Assembly: GCF_006381105.1 (NCBI RefSeq)
Contig: NZ_VDET01000008.1
Coordinates: 124,001 to 188,000 of the forward strand
From: Flavicella sediminum
GTDB taxonomy: Bacteria > Bacteroidota > Bacteroidia > Flavobacteriales > Flavobacteriaceae
Direction of reading: 5' to 3'
DNA: 64,000 bases
Every line of letters starts with the position of its first letter. Position 1 is the first letter of the stretch. Below the pieces are notes generated by a model that had not been told where the DNA came from, did not search any database, and saw nothing but the letters and a program-made list of their open reading frames with translations. The translations under genes and the position numbers were made by a program. Of this stretch, positions 10,763-18,413 are shown in pieces.

Positions 10763-11091
10763 AAAAGCTATTAATTTTAGTGGTTGGTATTTTGTTTGCC
10801 ACTGCTAGTTGTACAGGAATTAAGACGGTTACTAAAGGACTTGAAAACGAAAGTTTTTTAGTTGTTTTTGGAGATGCTAAAACTTACGAAGAAGGAGTAG
10901 ATGTTATACTAGATGACCAATCTAGCTTTAAAGCTGAGGTTAGCAAAGCAAATGGCAAATTGCCTAGAGAAACAAAATATACCATTCCAACAGGGAAGCA
11001 TAAATTGGAAATAAAATTTAAGAATACTACGCTTTACAGCAAAACAATTTTCACTTCTTCACAAGAAACAAAAACAATTACACTGCCATGA
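10759..11091 (+). CDS. Small lipoprotein of the CsgG operon, unknown family
   Basis: This 110-residue protein has a lipoprotein signal (MKKLLILVVGILFATASC, Cys18). The rest looks like a small beta-sandwich: SFLVVFGDAKTYEEGVDVILDDQ, then YTIPTGKHKLEIKFKNTTLYSKTIF, which resembles a PEGA-like module. I do not recognise the family with certainty. Its start overlaps the end of the CsgG-like gene (ATGA) and its stop overlaps the DUF4810 start, so it is translated together with both. It is an extra member compared with the three-gene CsgG/DUF4810/DUF799 arrangement I know from Proteobacteria. Confidence 0.75.
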   Translation: MKKLLILVVGILFATASCTGIKTVTKGLENESFLVVFGDAKTYEEGVDVILDDQSSFKAEVSKANGKLPRETKYTIPTGKHKLEIKFKNTTLYSKTIFTSSQETKTITLP

Positions 11092-11438
11092 AAAAAAGTA
11101 TGGGACTAATAGTTGTCGCTTTTATGTTTGCCTCATGTGGTGCAAAAACACCACTTTATTATTGGTCGACTTATGAAAGAGATAGTTACAATTATTTAAA
11201 AAATAACGATCAAGAATCCATCGATAAACTTGGCTTGACATATCAAAAAATTATCGACAATCATAAAAAGGGAAAATCGATAAGAAAAGAAGTGCCTCCT
11301 GGCGTATATGCCGATTATGGTTTTTTGTTGATTAAAAACAACAAAGTAAAAGAAGGAAAAGAATTATTGGCAATTGAAATAGCCATGTATCCAGAATCAA
11401 AGATTTTTGTAGAACGAATTTTAAAAATGATTGAATAA
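11088..11438 (+). CDS. DUF4810-type lipoprotein
   Basis: This 116-residue protein has a lipoprotein signal (FMFASCGAKTPLYYW, Cys17). The LYYWSTYERDSYNYLKNNDQES segment and the following helices (KLGLTYQKIIDNHKKGKSIRKEVPPGVYADYGFLLIKNNKVKEGKELLAIEIAMYPES, given here as positions 38-105) are typical of DUF4810. That domain is a TPR-like helical fold found beside CsgG-like and DUF799 lipoproteins. Function is unknown. It overlaps its neighbours by one to four bases on both sides, which supports a stoichiometric outer-membrane complex. Confidence 0.8.
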   Translation: MKKSMGLIVVAFMFASCGAKTPLYYWSTYERDSYNYLKNNDQESIDKLGLTYQKIIDNHKKGKSIRKEVPPGVYADYGFLLIKNNKVKEGKELLAIEIAMYPESKIFVERILKMIE

Positions 11439-12136
11439 TGAAAAAGATATTCGTAGTACTAAGTCTAATAACGATCACGCTTTCTAGTTGTGCAACAAGT
11501 TCAAGAATTACAAAAGCCACAGCGTACAAGGGAATGTATGAACAAAAACCTGTTTCTGTTTTGTTGATGCCACCCATTAATAAAAGTAACAATGTAGATT
11601 CTAAAGAATATTTTCATTCTACTTTATATACGCCTATTGCAAATGCGGGCTATTATGTAATTCCTCCATTTATGTCGATGGAAATTTTGAAAAAAGAGAG
11701 CGCATACGACGCAGAATTGTTTTTAAATGGAAGTTTGGCAAAGTTTGGTGAAGTTTTTGGAGCAGATTTAGCAGTCTTTACGATTATTCATGAGTGGAAA
11801 AAACACAAGCTTGGAGGAAATGTTTACGTGAAAGTAGAGTACATTATAAAATCTACAAGAACAAACGAAGTCCTTTATACCCGAATAGGAAATGTAACCT
11901 ACAATACGTCAATTTCTTCAAGTGGGGGTGGACTTATGGGAGCGCTTGTAAGTTTGGCAGCGACGGCAATTAATACGGCGGCTACGAAATATGTTTCTGT
12001 AGCTAGAGCTTGTAATGAATATACCTTTGGTGATCTTCCGGCAGGAAAATACAGTCCTTATAACAAAGTAGACGGAACACAAATGTCAGGAAAAAAAGAA
12101 TTTTCTGTAAATTTAAATAGCAATTCAACCTACTAG
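11438..12136 (+). CDS. DUF799/GNA1162-family lipoprotein
   Basis: This 232-residue lipoprotein has the signal LITITLSSCATS (Cys18). The KPVSVLLMPPINKSN motif near residue 40, YYVIPPFMSMEILK, and GADLAVFTIIHEWKK near 105 are hallmarks of DUF799. The meningococcal relative GNA1162 is a surface-associated lipoprotein whose fold resembles TolB N-terminal and CsgG-type domains. It is the last gene of the four-gene set and overlaps the DUF4810 stop by one base. A UUCG-loop terminator follows. The biochemical role is unknown; an envelope transport or assembly complex with the CsgG-like pore is my inference. Confidence 0.82.
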   Translation: MKKIFVVLSLITITLSSCATSSRITKATAYKGMYEQKPVSVLLMPPINKSNNVDSKEYFHSTLYTPIANAGYYVIPPFMSMEILKKESAYDAELFLNGSLAKFGEVFGADLAVFTIIHEWKKHKLGGNVYVKVEYIIKSTRTNEVLYTRIGNVTYNTSISSSGGGLMGALVSLAATAINTAATKYVSVARACNEYTFGDLPAGKYSPYNKVDGTQMSGKKEFSVNLNSNSTY

Positions 12137-12159
12137 AATTGACATAAAATAGAATTTAT

Positions 12160-12184
12160 AAAAGCCATTTTCGAATGGCTTTTT
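12160..12184 (+). terminator. Terminator of the CsgG-like operon
   Basis: AAAAGCCATT and AATGGCTTTT form a 10-bp stem closed by a TTCG tetraloop, followed by more T residues. It separates the lipoprotein operon from the trp promoter. Confidence 0.85.
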
Positions 12185-12223
12185 GTTTTGAAATAAGGAA
12201 AGGAATATTTTTAGGCTCAAAAA

Positions 12224-12254
12224 TTGGTCAATTTAAAAATCTACCTTATTTTTG
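12224..12254 (+). promoter_or_regulatory. trp operon promoter
   Basis: TTG at 12224-12226, a 20-base spacer and TATTTTTG at 12247-12254 match the Bacteroidota promoter closely. The trp leader peptide begins 18 bases downstream. Confidence 0.8.
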
Positions 12255-12271
12255 CAATGTAAAACAACAAA

Positions 12272-12322
12272 ATGAAATTCAATACAAAAAATATTTGGTG
12301 GTGGAACTCTCTTAATTCATAA
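12272..12322 (+). CDS. trpL: trp operon leader peptide with three consecutive Trp codons
   Basis: This 16-codon open reading frame encodes MKFNTKNIWWWNSLNS and stops at TAA. Its three adjacent TGG codons (12296-12304) are the sensor of a transcription attenuator. When charged tRNA-Trp is scarce the ribosome stalls here and the downstream terminator is not formed. It lies between a strong promoter and an intrinsic terminator that precedes trpE. The arrangement fits the predicted Bacteroid-trp RNA class, as I recall it. Confidence 0.9.
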   Translation: MKFNTKNIWWWNSLNS

Positions 12323-12389
12323 GTGAGAAACTACTTGTATTTTGTGTTCAACATATAATAAAAGGCTTATCTCACGATAAGCCTTTTTT
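12323..12389 (+). promoter_or_regulatory. trp attenuator: antiterminator strand and terminator hairpin
   Basis: AAAGGCTTATC (12361-12371) and GATAAGCCTTT (12376-12386) form an 11-bp stem with a TCAC loop and a T tail ending at 12389. GTGAGA at 12323-12328, just after the leader stop codon, is complementary to TCTCAC at 12370-12375 in the loop and stem. It could therefore open the terminator when a ribosome stalls on the Trp codons. The pairing is my reading and has not been folded by software. Confidence 0.85.
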
Positions 12390-12428
12390 GATTCATATCC
12401 GTAAGGATGAATAATAAATTATAATTAA

Positions 12429-13823
12429 ATGGAAAAAATAAAATTTAAATCAATTACAAAAAAACGTATCGCTGATACAGTGACGCCGGTAGGTTTGTAT
12501 TTGAAATTCAGAGATAAGTTTGCCAATACTTTATTGTTAGAAAGTTCTGATTATCATAGCAAAGAAGAAAGTTTTTCTTTTATCTGTATAGAGCCTATGT
12601 TAACGGTAAAAGCGGAAAATCACCATTTAAATTTGTCTTATAAGGGGAAAGAATTGGCTTCTAATAAGTTGGAAGATTTAAATTTTTATGAGCTTTTTCA
12701 ACAATACACATCAACTATTGAGTTGGATTGTGACCCGGCTATAAAAGGTTTCAATGGTTTGTATGGTTATACAACTTATGATGGTGTTCAGTATTTTGAA
12801 AATATTGAATTAACATCCAAAGAAGCTCCTTCTGCAATTCCATTAATGCAGTACAGTTTTTTTAGATTCGTCATTGCCATCAATCATTTTAATGATGAGA
12901 TGATTATTATTGAAAACTTAGAAGAAGGGGGAACTTCAAGAATTTCTGAAATAGAAACAATTGTAAAATCGAAAGCTTACAATACGCAAAGTTTTAATTT
13001 TGTTGGAGATGAAACTTCAAATTGTACGGATGAAGATTTTAAAAACTATGTAAAAAAAGGAAAAGAACACTGCAAACGTGGTGATGTTTTTCAAATTGTT
13101 TTGTCGAGACAGTTTCAACAAAAATTCAAAGGAGATGAATTCAATGTGTATAGAGCTTTACGTTCTATAAACCCTTCGCCTTATTTGTTTTATTTCGATT
13201 ATGGAAATTTTAAACTAATGGGCTCTTCACCTGAAGCACAAATAAAAGTGAGTGGAGGTAAAGCAATTATCAATCCTATTGCCGGAACATTTAGAAGAAC
13301 AGGTGATATGGCAGAAGATATCAAATTAGGGAAAAAATTATCAGAAGATAAAAAAGAAAATGCGGAACATGTAATGTTGGTCGATTTGGCCAGAAATGAC
13401 ATGAGTAAACATGCCGACCATGTAAGCGTTGAAGTGTTTAAAGAAGTACAATATTTTAGTCATGTTATTCATTTGGTATCTACGGTACAAGGTGATATCA
13501 AAGGAAATCCGATAGAAATTGTTGGAGATACTTTTCCTGCAGGAACTTTAAGTGGCGCGCCAAAATACAAAGCCATGCAATTAATTGATACTTATGAAAA
13601 CCAAACCAGAGGTTTTTATGGAGGTGCTGTTGGGGTTATCGGATTGGATGGATCGGTGAATTTAGCCATTGCCATACGTTCTTTTGTTAGTAAAAACAAT
13701 GTTTTGTATTCTCAAGCAGGTGCAGGAATTGTGATTGATTCAAGCGAAGAAAGTGAATTGCAAGAAGTAAATAATAAATTAGCAGCCTTGAAAAAAGCGT
13801 TGATTTTAGCAGAAAATATATAG
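12429..13823 (+). CDS. trpE: Anthranilate synthase component I
   Basis: This 464-residue chorismate-binding enzyme converts chorismate to anthranilate with ammonia from TrpG, the first step of tryptophan synthesis. The C-terminal catalytic domain shows GDVFQIVLSRQF near residue 219, SPSPYLFYF-type NPSPYLFYFDYGN, the GTFRRTGD block, AEHVMLVDLARND and FPAGTLSGAPKYKAMQLID. An N-terminal LLES-SD motif (LLLESSDYHSKEESFSFI) near residue 35 belongs to the tryptophan feedback site. The genes trpG, trpD, trpC, trpF and trpB follow in order on the same strand. Aminodeoxychorismate synthase PabB is the closest alternative but does not fit this context. Confidence 0.96.
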   Translation: MEKIKFKSITKKRIADTVTPVGLYLKFRDKFANTLLLESSDYHSKEESFSFICIEPMLTVKAENHHLNLSYKGKELASNKLEDLNFYELFQQYTSTIELDCDPAIKGFNGLYGYTTYDGVQYFENIELTSKEAPSAIPLMQYSFFRFVIAINHFNDEMIIIENLEEGGTSRISEIETIVKSKAYNTQSFNFVGDETSNCTDEDFKNYVKKGKEHCKRGDVFQIVLSRQFQQKFKGDEFNVYRALRSINPSPYLFYFDYGNFKLMGSSPEAQIKVSGGKAIINPIAGTFRRTGDMAEDIKLGKKLSEDKKENAEHVMLVDLARNDMSKHADHVSVEVFKEVQYFSHVIHLVSTVQGDIKGNPIEIVGDTFPAGTLSGAPKYKAMQLIDTYENQTRGFYGGAVGVIGLDGSVNLAIAIRSFVSKNNVLYSQAGAGIVIDSSEESELQEVNNKLAALKKALILAENI

Positions 13824-13829
13824 ATAGTA

Positions 13830-13888
13830 TTTTGCTTTTAGCCGTTAGCCATTGGCTAATAGCGAAGAGCCAATAGTCAAAAGCAAAA
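13830..13888 (+). repeat. Intergenic palindromic repeat, trpE-trpG spacer
   Basis: TTTTGCTTTT and AAAAGCAAAA enclose an inner pair ATTGGCT and AGCCAAT, giving a two-level hairpin that ends four bases before the trpG start. It contains CTTTTAGCCGTTAGCCATTG (13835-13854), which recurs exactly in the trpG-trpD spacer. Related copies lie in the thi operon. Confidence 0.8.
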
Positions 13889-13891
13889 AAA

Positions 13892-14467
13892 ATGAAAATA
13901 TTAATATTAGACAATTACGATTCTTTCACCTACAATTTAGTGCATTTGGTAGAAGAGATTACTGGAATTTTTCCTGATGTATTTAGAAATGATAAAATTT
14001 CTATTGCCGATGTTGGAAAGTATGATGTGATTATGCTTTCTCCTGGTCCAGGAATTCCTGATGAGGCTGGTATTTTAAAAGAAGTCATCAGAACCTATGC
14101 AGCAAGCAAACCAATTTTTGCCGTTTGTTTAGGCTTGCAAGCAATTACGGAAGTTTTTGGAGGAACCATTATCAATATGGATAAAGTTTACCATGGTGTT
14201 GCAACAGAAATGACCGTAGTTGATAAAGATGCATTGATTTTTCAAGGTTTGCCAGAAAAATTTGAAGCAGCAAGATACCATTCTTGGATCGCTCAAAATT
14301 CTGACTTTCCTAAAGAATTAAAAATTACAGCTGTAGATGATGAAGGTGGAATTATGGCATTGGAACACGAAACTTATAATGTAAGTGCTGTACAATTTCA
14401 TCCAGAATCTATTTTAACGCCACTAGGAGAAAAAATGGTTCGTAATTTTATGGATAATTTAAAATAG
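13892..14467 (+). CDS. trpG: Anthranilate synthase component II (glutamine amidotransferase)
   Basis: This 191-residue class I glutamine amidotransferase supplies ammonia to TrpE. It opens with ILILDNYDSFTYNLVHLVEE. The oxyanion and nucleophile region PIFAVCLGLQAI carries the catalytic Cys near residue 80. HPESILTP near residue 170 carries the catalytic His and Glu. The motif SPGPGIPDEAG is conserved. The same subunit may also serve PabB for folate, as in many bacteria. It lies between trpE and trpD. Confidence 0.96.
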   Translation: MKILILDNYDSFTYNLVHLVEEITGIFPDVFRNDKISIADVGKYDVIMLSPGPGIPDEAGILKEVIRTYAASKPIFAVCLGLQAITEVFGGTIINMDKVYHGVATEMTVVDKDALIFQGLPEKFEAARYHSWIAQNSDFPKELKITAVDDEGGIMALEHETYNVSAVQFHPESILTPLGEKMVRNFMDNLK

Positions 14468-14474
14468 TCTTTTA

Positions 14475-14494
14475 CTTTTAGCCGTTAGCCATTG
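14475..14494 (+). repeat. Second copy of the trp-spacer repeat
   Basis: CTTTTAGCCGTTAGCCATTG is identical over 20 bases to 13835-13854. The following sequence (to about 14530) is a degenerate continuation with AAAAGC and CTAATAGC pieces and ends just before the trpD ATG. Confidence 0.85.
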
Positions 14495-14532
14495 TCTAGC
14501 GGTCAAAAGCCAAAAATCAAAAGCTAATAGCA

Positions 14533-15519
14533 ATGAAGAACTTATTAAACAAACTATTCCAACATCAGACTTTATCGCATAACGAGGCAAAGGCTGTATT
14601 GATTGAAATTGCCTCTGAAAAATTTAACCAAGCACACTTGGCTTCTTTTTTAACGGTTTTTATGATGCGTCCTATTACGGTTGCTGAATTGTCTGGTTTT
14701 AGAGCTGCCTTATTAGAATTAGCAGTTAAAGTCGATTTATCAGATTTTAATACCATTGATTTGTGCGGAACAGGGGGGGATGGAAAAAATACATTTAATA
14801 TTTCTACACTGACTTCTTTTATAGTTGCAGGAACAGGAAATAAAGTAGCCAAACATGGTAATTATTCGGTTTCTTCAGCTTCAGGTTCTTCCAATATGTT
14901 GGAATATTTAGGCTATAAATTCACCAATGATGAGTCGGTTTTAAAAAGACAATTAGAGAAAGCTAATATTTGTTTTTTACACGCGCCATTATTTCATCCT
15001 GCTATGAAAGCTGTAGGGCCGGTTCGAAGAGAATTAGGTTTGAAAACATTTTTCAATATGTTAGGCCCCTTGGTAAATCCAAGTCAGCCCCAAAACCAAT
15101 TGGTAGGTGTTTTTAATTTGGAAGTGGCCAGAACCTATAATTATTTATTGCAAGAAACAGCACTGAATTATGGTGTTTTATATGCTTTAGATGGCTATGA
15201 TGAAATTTCATTGACAGGTCCGTTTAAATTATTTTCTAAAGAAGCAGAACAAACTATATATCCCACAGAATTAGGTTTGAAACGATTGGATCCTTCAGAA
15301 ATATTTGGAGGAAATTCCGTTCCAGAAGCAGCAGAAATATTTAAAAGTATTTTGGATGGAAAGGGAACCGAGGCTCAGAACAATGTAGTACTAACAAATG
15401 CAGCATTTGCATTAAAAACTTTTGACAATTCGAAAAGTTTCGAAACTGCTTTTGAAGAAGCGAAAGATTCATTGTTAGGATTGAAAGCTAAAAAAGCACT
15501 AGAGTTAATTATAAGTTAG
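14533..15519 (+). CDS. trpD: Anthranilate phosphoribosyltransferase
   Basis: This 328-residue enzyme joins anthranilate and PRPP to give phosphoribosylanthranilate. The PRPP and metal site is visible as DLCGTGGDGKNTFNISTLTSF near residue 75 and KHGNYSVSSASGSSNMLEYLG near residue 113. The anthranilate site shows HAPLFHPAMKAVGPVRRELGLKTFFNMLGPLVNPS around 155-185, including the conserved Arg-Arg pair. Length is normal. It is a free-standing TrpD rather than the TrpGD fusion of enterobacteria, and lies between trpG and trpC. Confidence 0.96.
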   Translation: MKNLLNKLFQHQTLSHNEAKAVLIEIASEKFNQAHLASFLTVFMMRPITVAELSGFRAALLELAVKVDLSDFNTIDLCGTGGDGKNTFNISTLTSFIVAGTGNKVAKHGNYSVSSASGSSNMLEYLGYKFTNDESVLKRQLEKANICFLHAPLFHPAMKAVGPVRRELGLKTFFNMLGPLVNPSQPQNQLVGVFNLEVARTYNYLLQETALNYGVLYALDGYDEISLTGPFKLFSKEAEQTIYPTELGLKRLDPSEIFGGNSVPEAAEIFKSILDGKGTEAQNNVVLTNAAFALKTFDNSKSFETAFEEAKDSLLGLKAKKALELIIS

Positions 15520-15597
15520 AAACTATTTTTTCGACCAATAGAGGGATTGAGAGTATATAGTATAATAAACGTTTAAACAATGACACAGTTCAACAAC

Positions 15598-16389
15598 ATG
15601 AACAATATATTAGAACAAATAGTCGCTTTTAAAAAGCAAGAAGTTGCCAAAATAAAACAAGAGGTAAGTCTGGAAAAATTGGTAAAAAGTCCGGCGTTTA
15701 AAAGAACACCGCTTTCTTTGGCAACCGCTATTACAGAAAAAGGCTCTACAGGAATTATTGCAGAATACAAACGTCAATCTCCTTCTAAAGGAATTATCAA
15801 CGATACATCTACCATTCAAGAGGTAACTCAAGGCTATTTAGATGCCAATGTTGCCGCGCAATCTATTTTAACGGATACACGTTATTTTGGCGGAACAATG
15901 GTTGATTTAATGACTGCCAGAACCATCAATACTGTGCGTCCTATATTAAGAAAGGATTTTGTGGTGGATGCTTTTCAAATAGTAGAAGCAAAAGCCATTG
16001 GCGCTGATGCCGTTTTATTAATTGCAGCTTGCTTGACTAAAGAAGAATTGAAAAATTATGGGAAGTTGGCCACTGATCTTGGTTTGAGTGTTTTGTATGA
16101 AATTCATAGCAAGGAAGAGCTCGATAAAATATCAGATGTTGATGGAAAAATCATCGGAATCAACAATCGGAATTTAAAAACGTTTAAAGTTGATTTGGAA
16201 CATTCCATTGCTTTGGCAGCAGAAATACCAGATACCTGTATCAAAATTTCAGAAAGTGGAATTAGCGATCCTAAAATTATTACCGGTTTGAAAGAATTCG
16301 GATTTGAAGGTTTCTTAATAGGAGAGAACTTTATGAAAACAGACAATCCAGGTTTGGCTTGTAAACAATTTATTGATCAGTTAAGATAA
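15598..16389 (+). CDS. trpC: Indole-3-glycerol-phosphate synthase
   Basis: This (beta/alpha)8-barrel enzyme closes the ring of the carboxyphenylamino-deoxyribulose phosphate intermediate to indole-3-glycerol phosphate. I chose the second ATG because MNNILEQIVAFKKQEVAKIK is how family members begin; an ATG 18 bases upstream would add six residues. Motifs are EYKRQSPSKGIIN (catalytic Glu and Lys), LRKDFVVDAFQI, INNRNLKTFKVD and SESGISDP near the C terminus. The 263-residue length is normal. TrpC is separate from TrpF here. Confidence 0.95.
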   Translation: MNNILEQIVAFKKQEVAKIKQEVSLEKLVKSPAFKRTPLSLATAITEKGSTGIIAEYKRQSPSKGIINDTSTIQEVTQGYLDANVAAQSILTDTRYFGGTMVDLMTARTINTVRPILRKDFVVDAFQIVEAKAIGADAVLLIAACLTKEELKNYGKLATDLGLSVLYEIHSKEELDKISDVDGKIIGINNRNLKTFKVDLEHSIALAAEIPDTCIKISESGISDPKIITGLKEFGFEGFLIGENFMKTDNPGLACKQFIDQLR

Positions 16390-16414
16390 ACTCAAGAGAC
16401 TAAAAACGATAAAG

Positions 16415-17026
16415 ATGAAGATTAAAGTTTGTGGAATGGGATCCGTAGAAAATATAGAAGCCGTAGCTGCCTTACAGCCAGATTACTTGGGTTTTATTTT
16501 CTTTGAAAAATCTGCCAGAAATTTTAATGGAACGCTGCCAATAATTTCTCCAGAAATTATAAAAACAGGTGTGTTTGTAAATGCAAGTTTTGAATTTATT
16601 CAAGAGAAAGTAAAAGACCTAGGCTTAAAGGCTGTACAGCTGCATGGAAGTGAGAACCCCGAATTTTGTGAGGCCGTTAAAAATTTGAATGTGGAGGTTT
16701 TTAAAGTGTTTTCTATAAAAGGAAATTTTGATTTTTCTGCTTTAGCTCCTTTTGAAGGGAAATTAGATTATTTCTTGTTTGACACCAAAGGCGAATTACC
16801 TGGAGGAAATGGTTATACCTTTGATTGGGAAGTACTGAAACAATATAATTCAAAAACACCGTTTATATTAAGTGGAGGAATTGGATTGGAAGAAATAGAA
16901 AAAGTAAAAGAAATTATAAAGACAGATTTGCCTATTCATGCATTAGACATCAATAGTAAATTTGAAATAGCACCGGCATCAAAAGATGTAGCAAAATTAA
17001 AAGAGTTTTTTAAAGAGTTTAAGTAA
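16415..17026 (+). CDS. trpF: Phosphoribosylanthranilate isomerase
   Basis: This 203-residue TIM-barrel enzyme performs the Amadori rearrangement of phosphoribosylanthranilate. KVCGM at the start holds the catalytic Cys, and the Asp general acid lies in [18 protein letters not shown] near residue 122. VQLHGSE and SGGIGLEE are the other family signatures, and the last gives the phosphate-binding loop. The gene is 25 bases after trpC and 31 before trpB. Confidence 0.95.
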   Translation: MKIKVCGMGSVENIEAVAALQPDYLGFIFFEKSARNFNGTLPIISPEIIKTGVFVNASFEFIQEKVKDLGLKAVQLHGSENPEFCEAVKNLNVEVFKVFSIKGNFDFSALAPFEGKLDYFLFDTKGELPGGNGYTFDWEVLKQYNSKTPFILSGGIGLEEIEKVKEIIKTDLPIHALDINSKFEIAPASKDVAKLKEFFKEFK

Positions 17027-17057
17027 AAAAGGCAAACAGTCAAGAGCTAATACATAT

Positions 17058-18245
17058 ATGGAACCAAAATTTCAACCTACAAAAGAAGGATATTACGGAC
17101 AATTCGGAGGAGCATTTATTCCAGAATTATTGTATCCAAATGTCAAAGAATTAGAAGATAATTATTTAGAAATTATTTATTCTGAGGCTTTTCAAAAAGA
17201 ATATAAATATTTATTGAACCAATATGTTGGCCGTCCAACACCTTTGTATTTATCTAAAGGCTTGTCTAAAAAGTACAATGCTTCTATTTATTTAAAGCGT
17301 GAGGATTTATGCCATACAGGTGCCCATAAAGTAAACAATACGGTTGGACAGATTTTGTTGGCCAAACATTTGGGTAAAAAACGAATTATAGCGGAAACAG
17401 GAGCAGGACAGCATGGTGTTGCTACAGCAACTGTTTGTGCTTTGATGGAGTTGGAGTGTATCGTTTTTATGGGGGAAGTGGACATCAAACGTCAGGCGCC
17501 AAATGTAGCGAGAATGAAAATGTTAGGTGCTACAGTAATGCCGGCTAAAAGTGGTAGTAGAACCTTAAAAGATGCGACCAATGAAGCCATTCGCGATTGG
17601 ATTGGAAACCCTGAAGATACCTATTATTTAATAGGGTCTGTAGTAGGACCGCATCCGTATCCAGACATGGTAGCGCGTTTGCAAGCTGTAATTAGTGAAG
17701 AAATTAAAGCACAACTATTAGAGCAAACAGGAAAAGAAAATCCTGATACGGTTGTGGCTTGTGTAGGTGGAGGTAGTAATGCTGCTGGGGCTTTTTATCA
17801 TTATTTAGAAGATACTTCAGTAGAATTAATAGCTGTTGAAGCAGCAGGATTAGGAGTGAATAGTGGTGAAAGTGCAGCAACATCGCAACTAGGAGAAGTA
17901 GGCGTTATTCATGGAAGTAAAACTATTTTGATGCAGGATGAATACGGTCAAATTATTGAGCCTTACTCTATTTCTGCAGGATTAGATTACCCTGGAGTTG
18001 GTCCGTTACACGCTTATTTGTATGAAACTAAAAGAGCTACTTTTTTAAATGCAACAGATCAAGAAGCGTTGGATGCTGCGTATGAATTGTCAAGAGTTGA
18101 AGGAATTATTCCAGCTTTAGAGTCGGCTCATGCCTTAGCAGCTTTAAATAAAATGGACATAAAAGCGGGACAAGTTATTGTCTTAAATTTGTCGGGTAGA
18201 GGAGATAAAGATTTAGAAACCTATATTGATAATTTAAAAGAATAG
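17058..18245 (+). CDS. trpB: Tryptophan synthase beta subunit
   Basis: This 395-residue PLP enzyme condenses indole with serine. The PLP lysine is in [15 protein letters not shown] near residue 90. [15 protein letters not shown] and the phosphate-binding [14 protein letters not shown] (near 236) are conserved, as is the C-terminal SGRGDKDL. It begins [10 protein letters not shown], which marks the common TrpB1 type that works with TrpA. In most trp operons trpA follows directly; here a 345-codon unrelated gene intervenes. Confidence 0.97.
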   Translation: MEPKFQPTKEGYYGQFGGAFIPELLYPNVKELEDNYLEIIYSEAFQKEYKYLLNQYVGRPTPLYLSKGLSKKYNASIYLKREDLCHTGAHKVNNTVGQILLAKHLGKKRIIAETGAGQHGVATATVCALMELECIVFMGEVDIKRQAPNVARMKMLGATVMPAKSGSRTLKDATNEAIRDWIGNPEDTYYLIGSVVGPHPYPDMVARLQAVISEEIKAQLLEQTGKENPDTVVACVGGGSNAAGAFYHYLEDTSVELIAVEAAGLGVNSGESAATSQLGEVGVIHGSKTILMQDEYGQIIEPYSISAGLDYPGVGPLHAYLYETKRATFLNATDQEALDAAYELSRVEGIIPALESAHALAALNKMDIKAGQVIVLNLSGRGDKDLETYIDNLKE

Positions 18246-18287
18246 CATCTTTTAAATTATGTTAAGTAAAAGAAGAATAAATACATT

Positions 18288-18295
18288 TATCTTTG
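18288..18295 (+). promoter_or_regulatory. Possible internal promoter box after trpB
   Basis: TATCTTTG is an exact TAnnTTTG match 43 bases after the trpB stop, but the -33 position has only TTA. It could give the inserted secreted-protein gene, and trpA, expression independent of the attenuator. Confidence 0.35.
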
Positions 18296-18413
18296 CGGTT
18301 CTGCAAAATATTGATATTCAGTATTTGAGCTCTTTTTAGAAGGAGGAGGCAGGCAGTGCAAGTTAAATTCATTTAAAATTATTTTTTTGAAGATTGTTTT
18401 TTTAGTTAAAATT

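Noticed and set aside
9824-12136. Curli secretion locus
   Set aside because: The CsgG-like protein is the only curli-type component; CsgA/B/E/F are absent, and the partners are DUF4810 and DUF799.
12180-12250. Possible second leader peptide or riboswitch upstream of trp
   Set aside because: The sequence is promoter and terminator tail only; a single leader with WWW explains the region.
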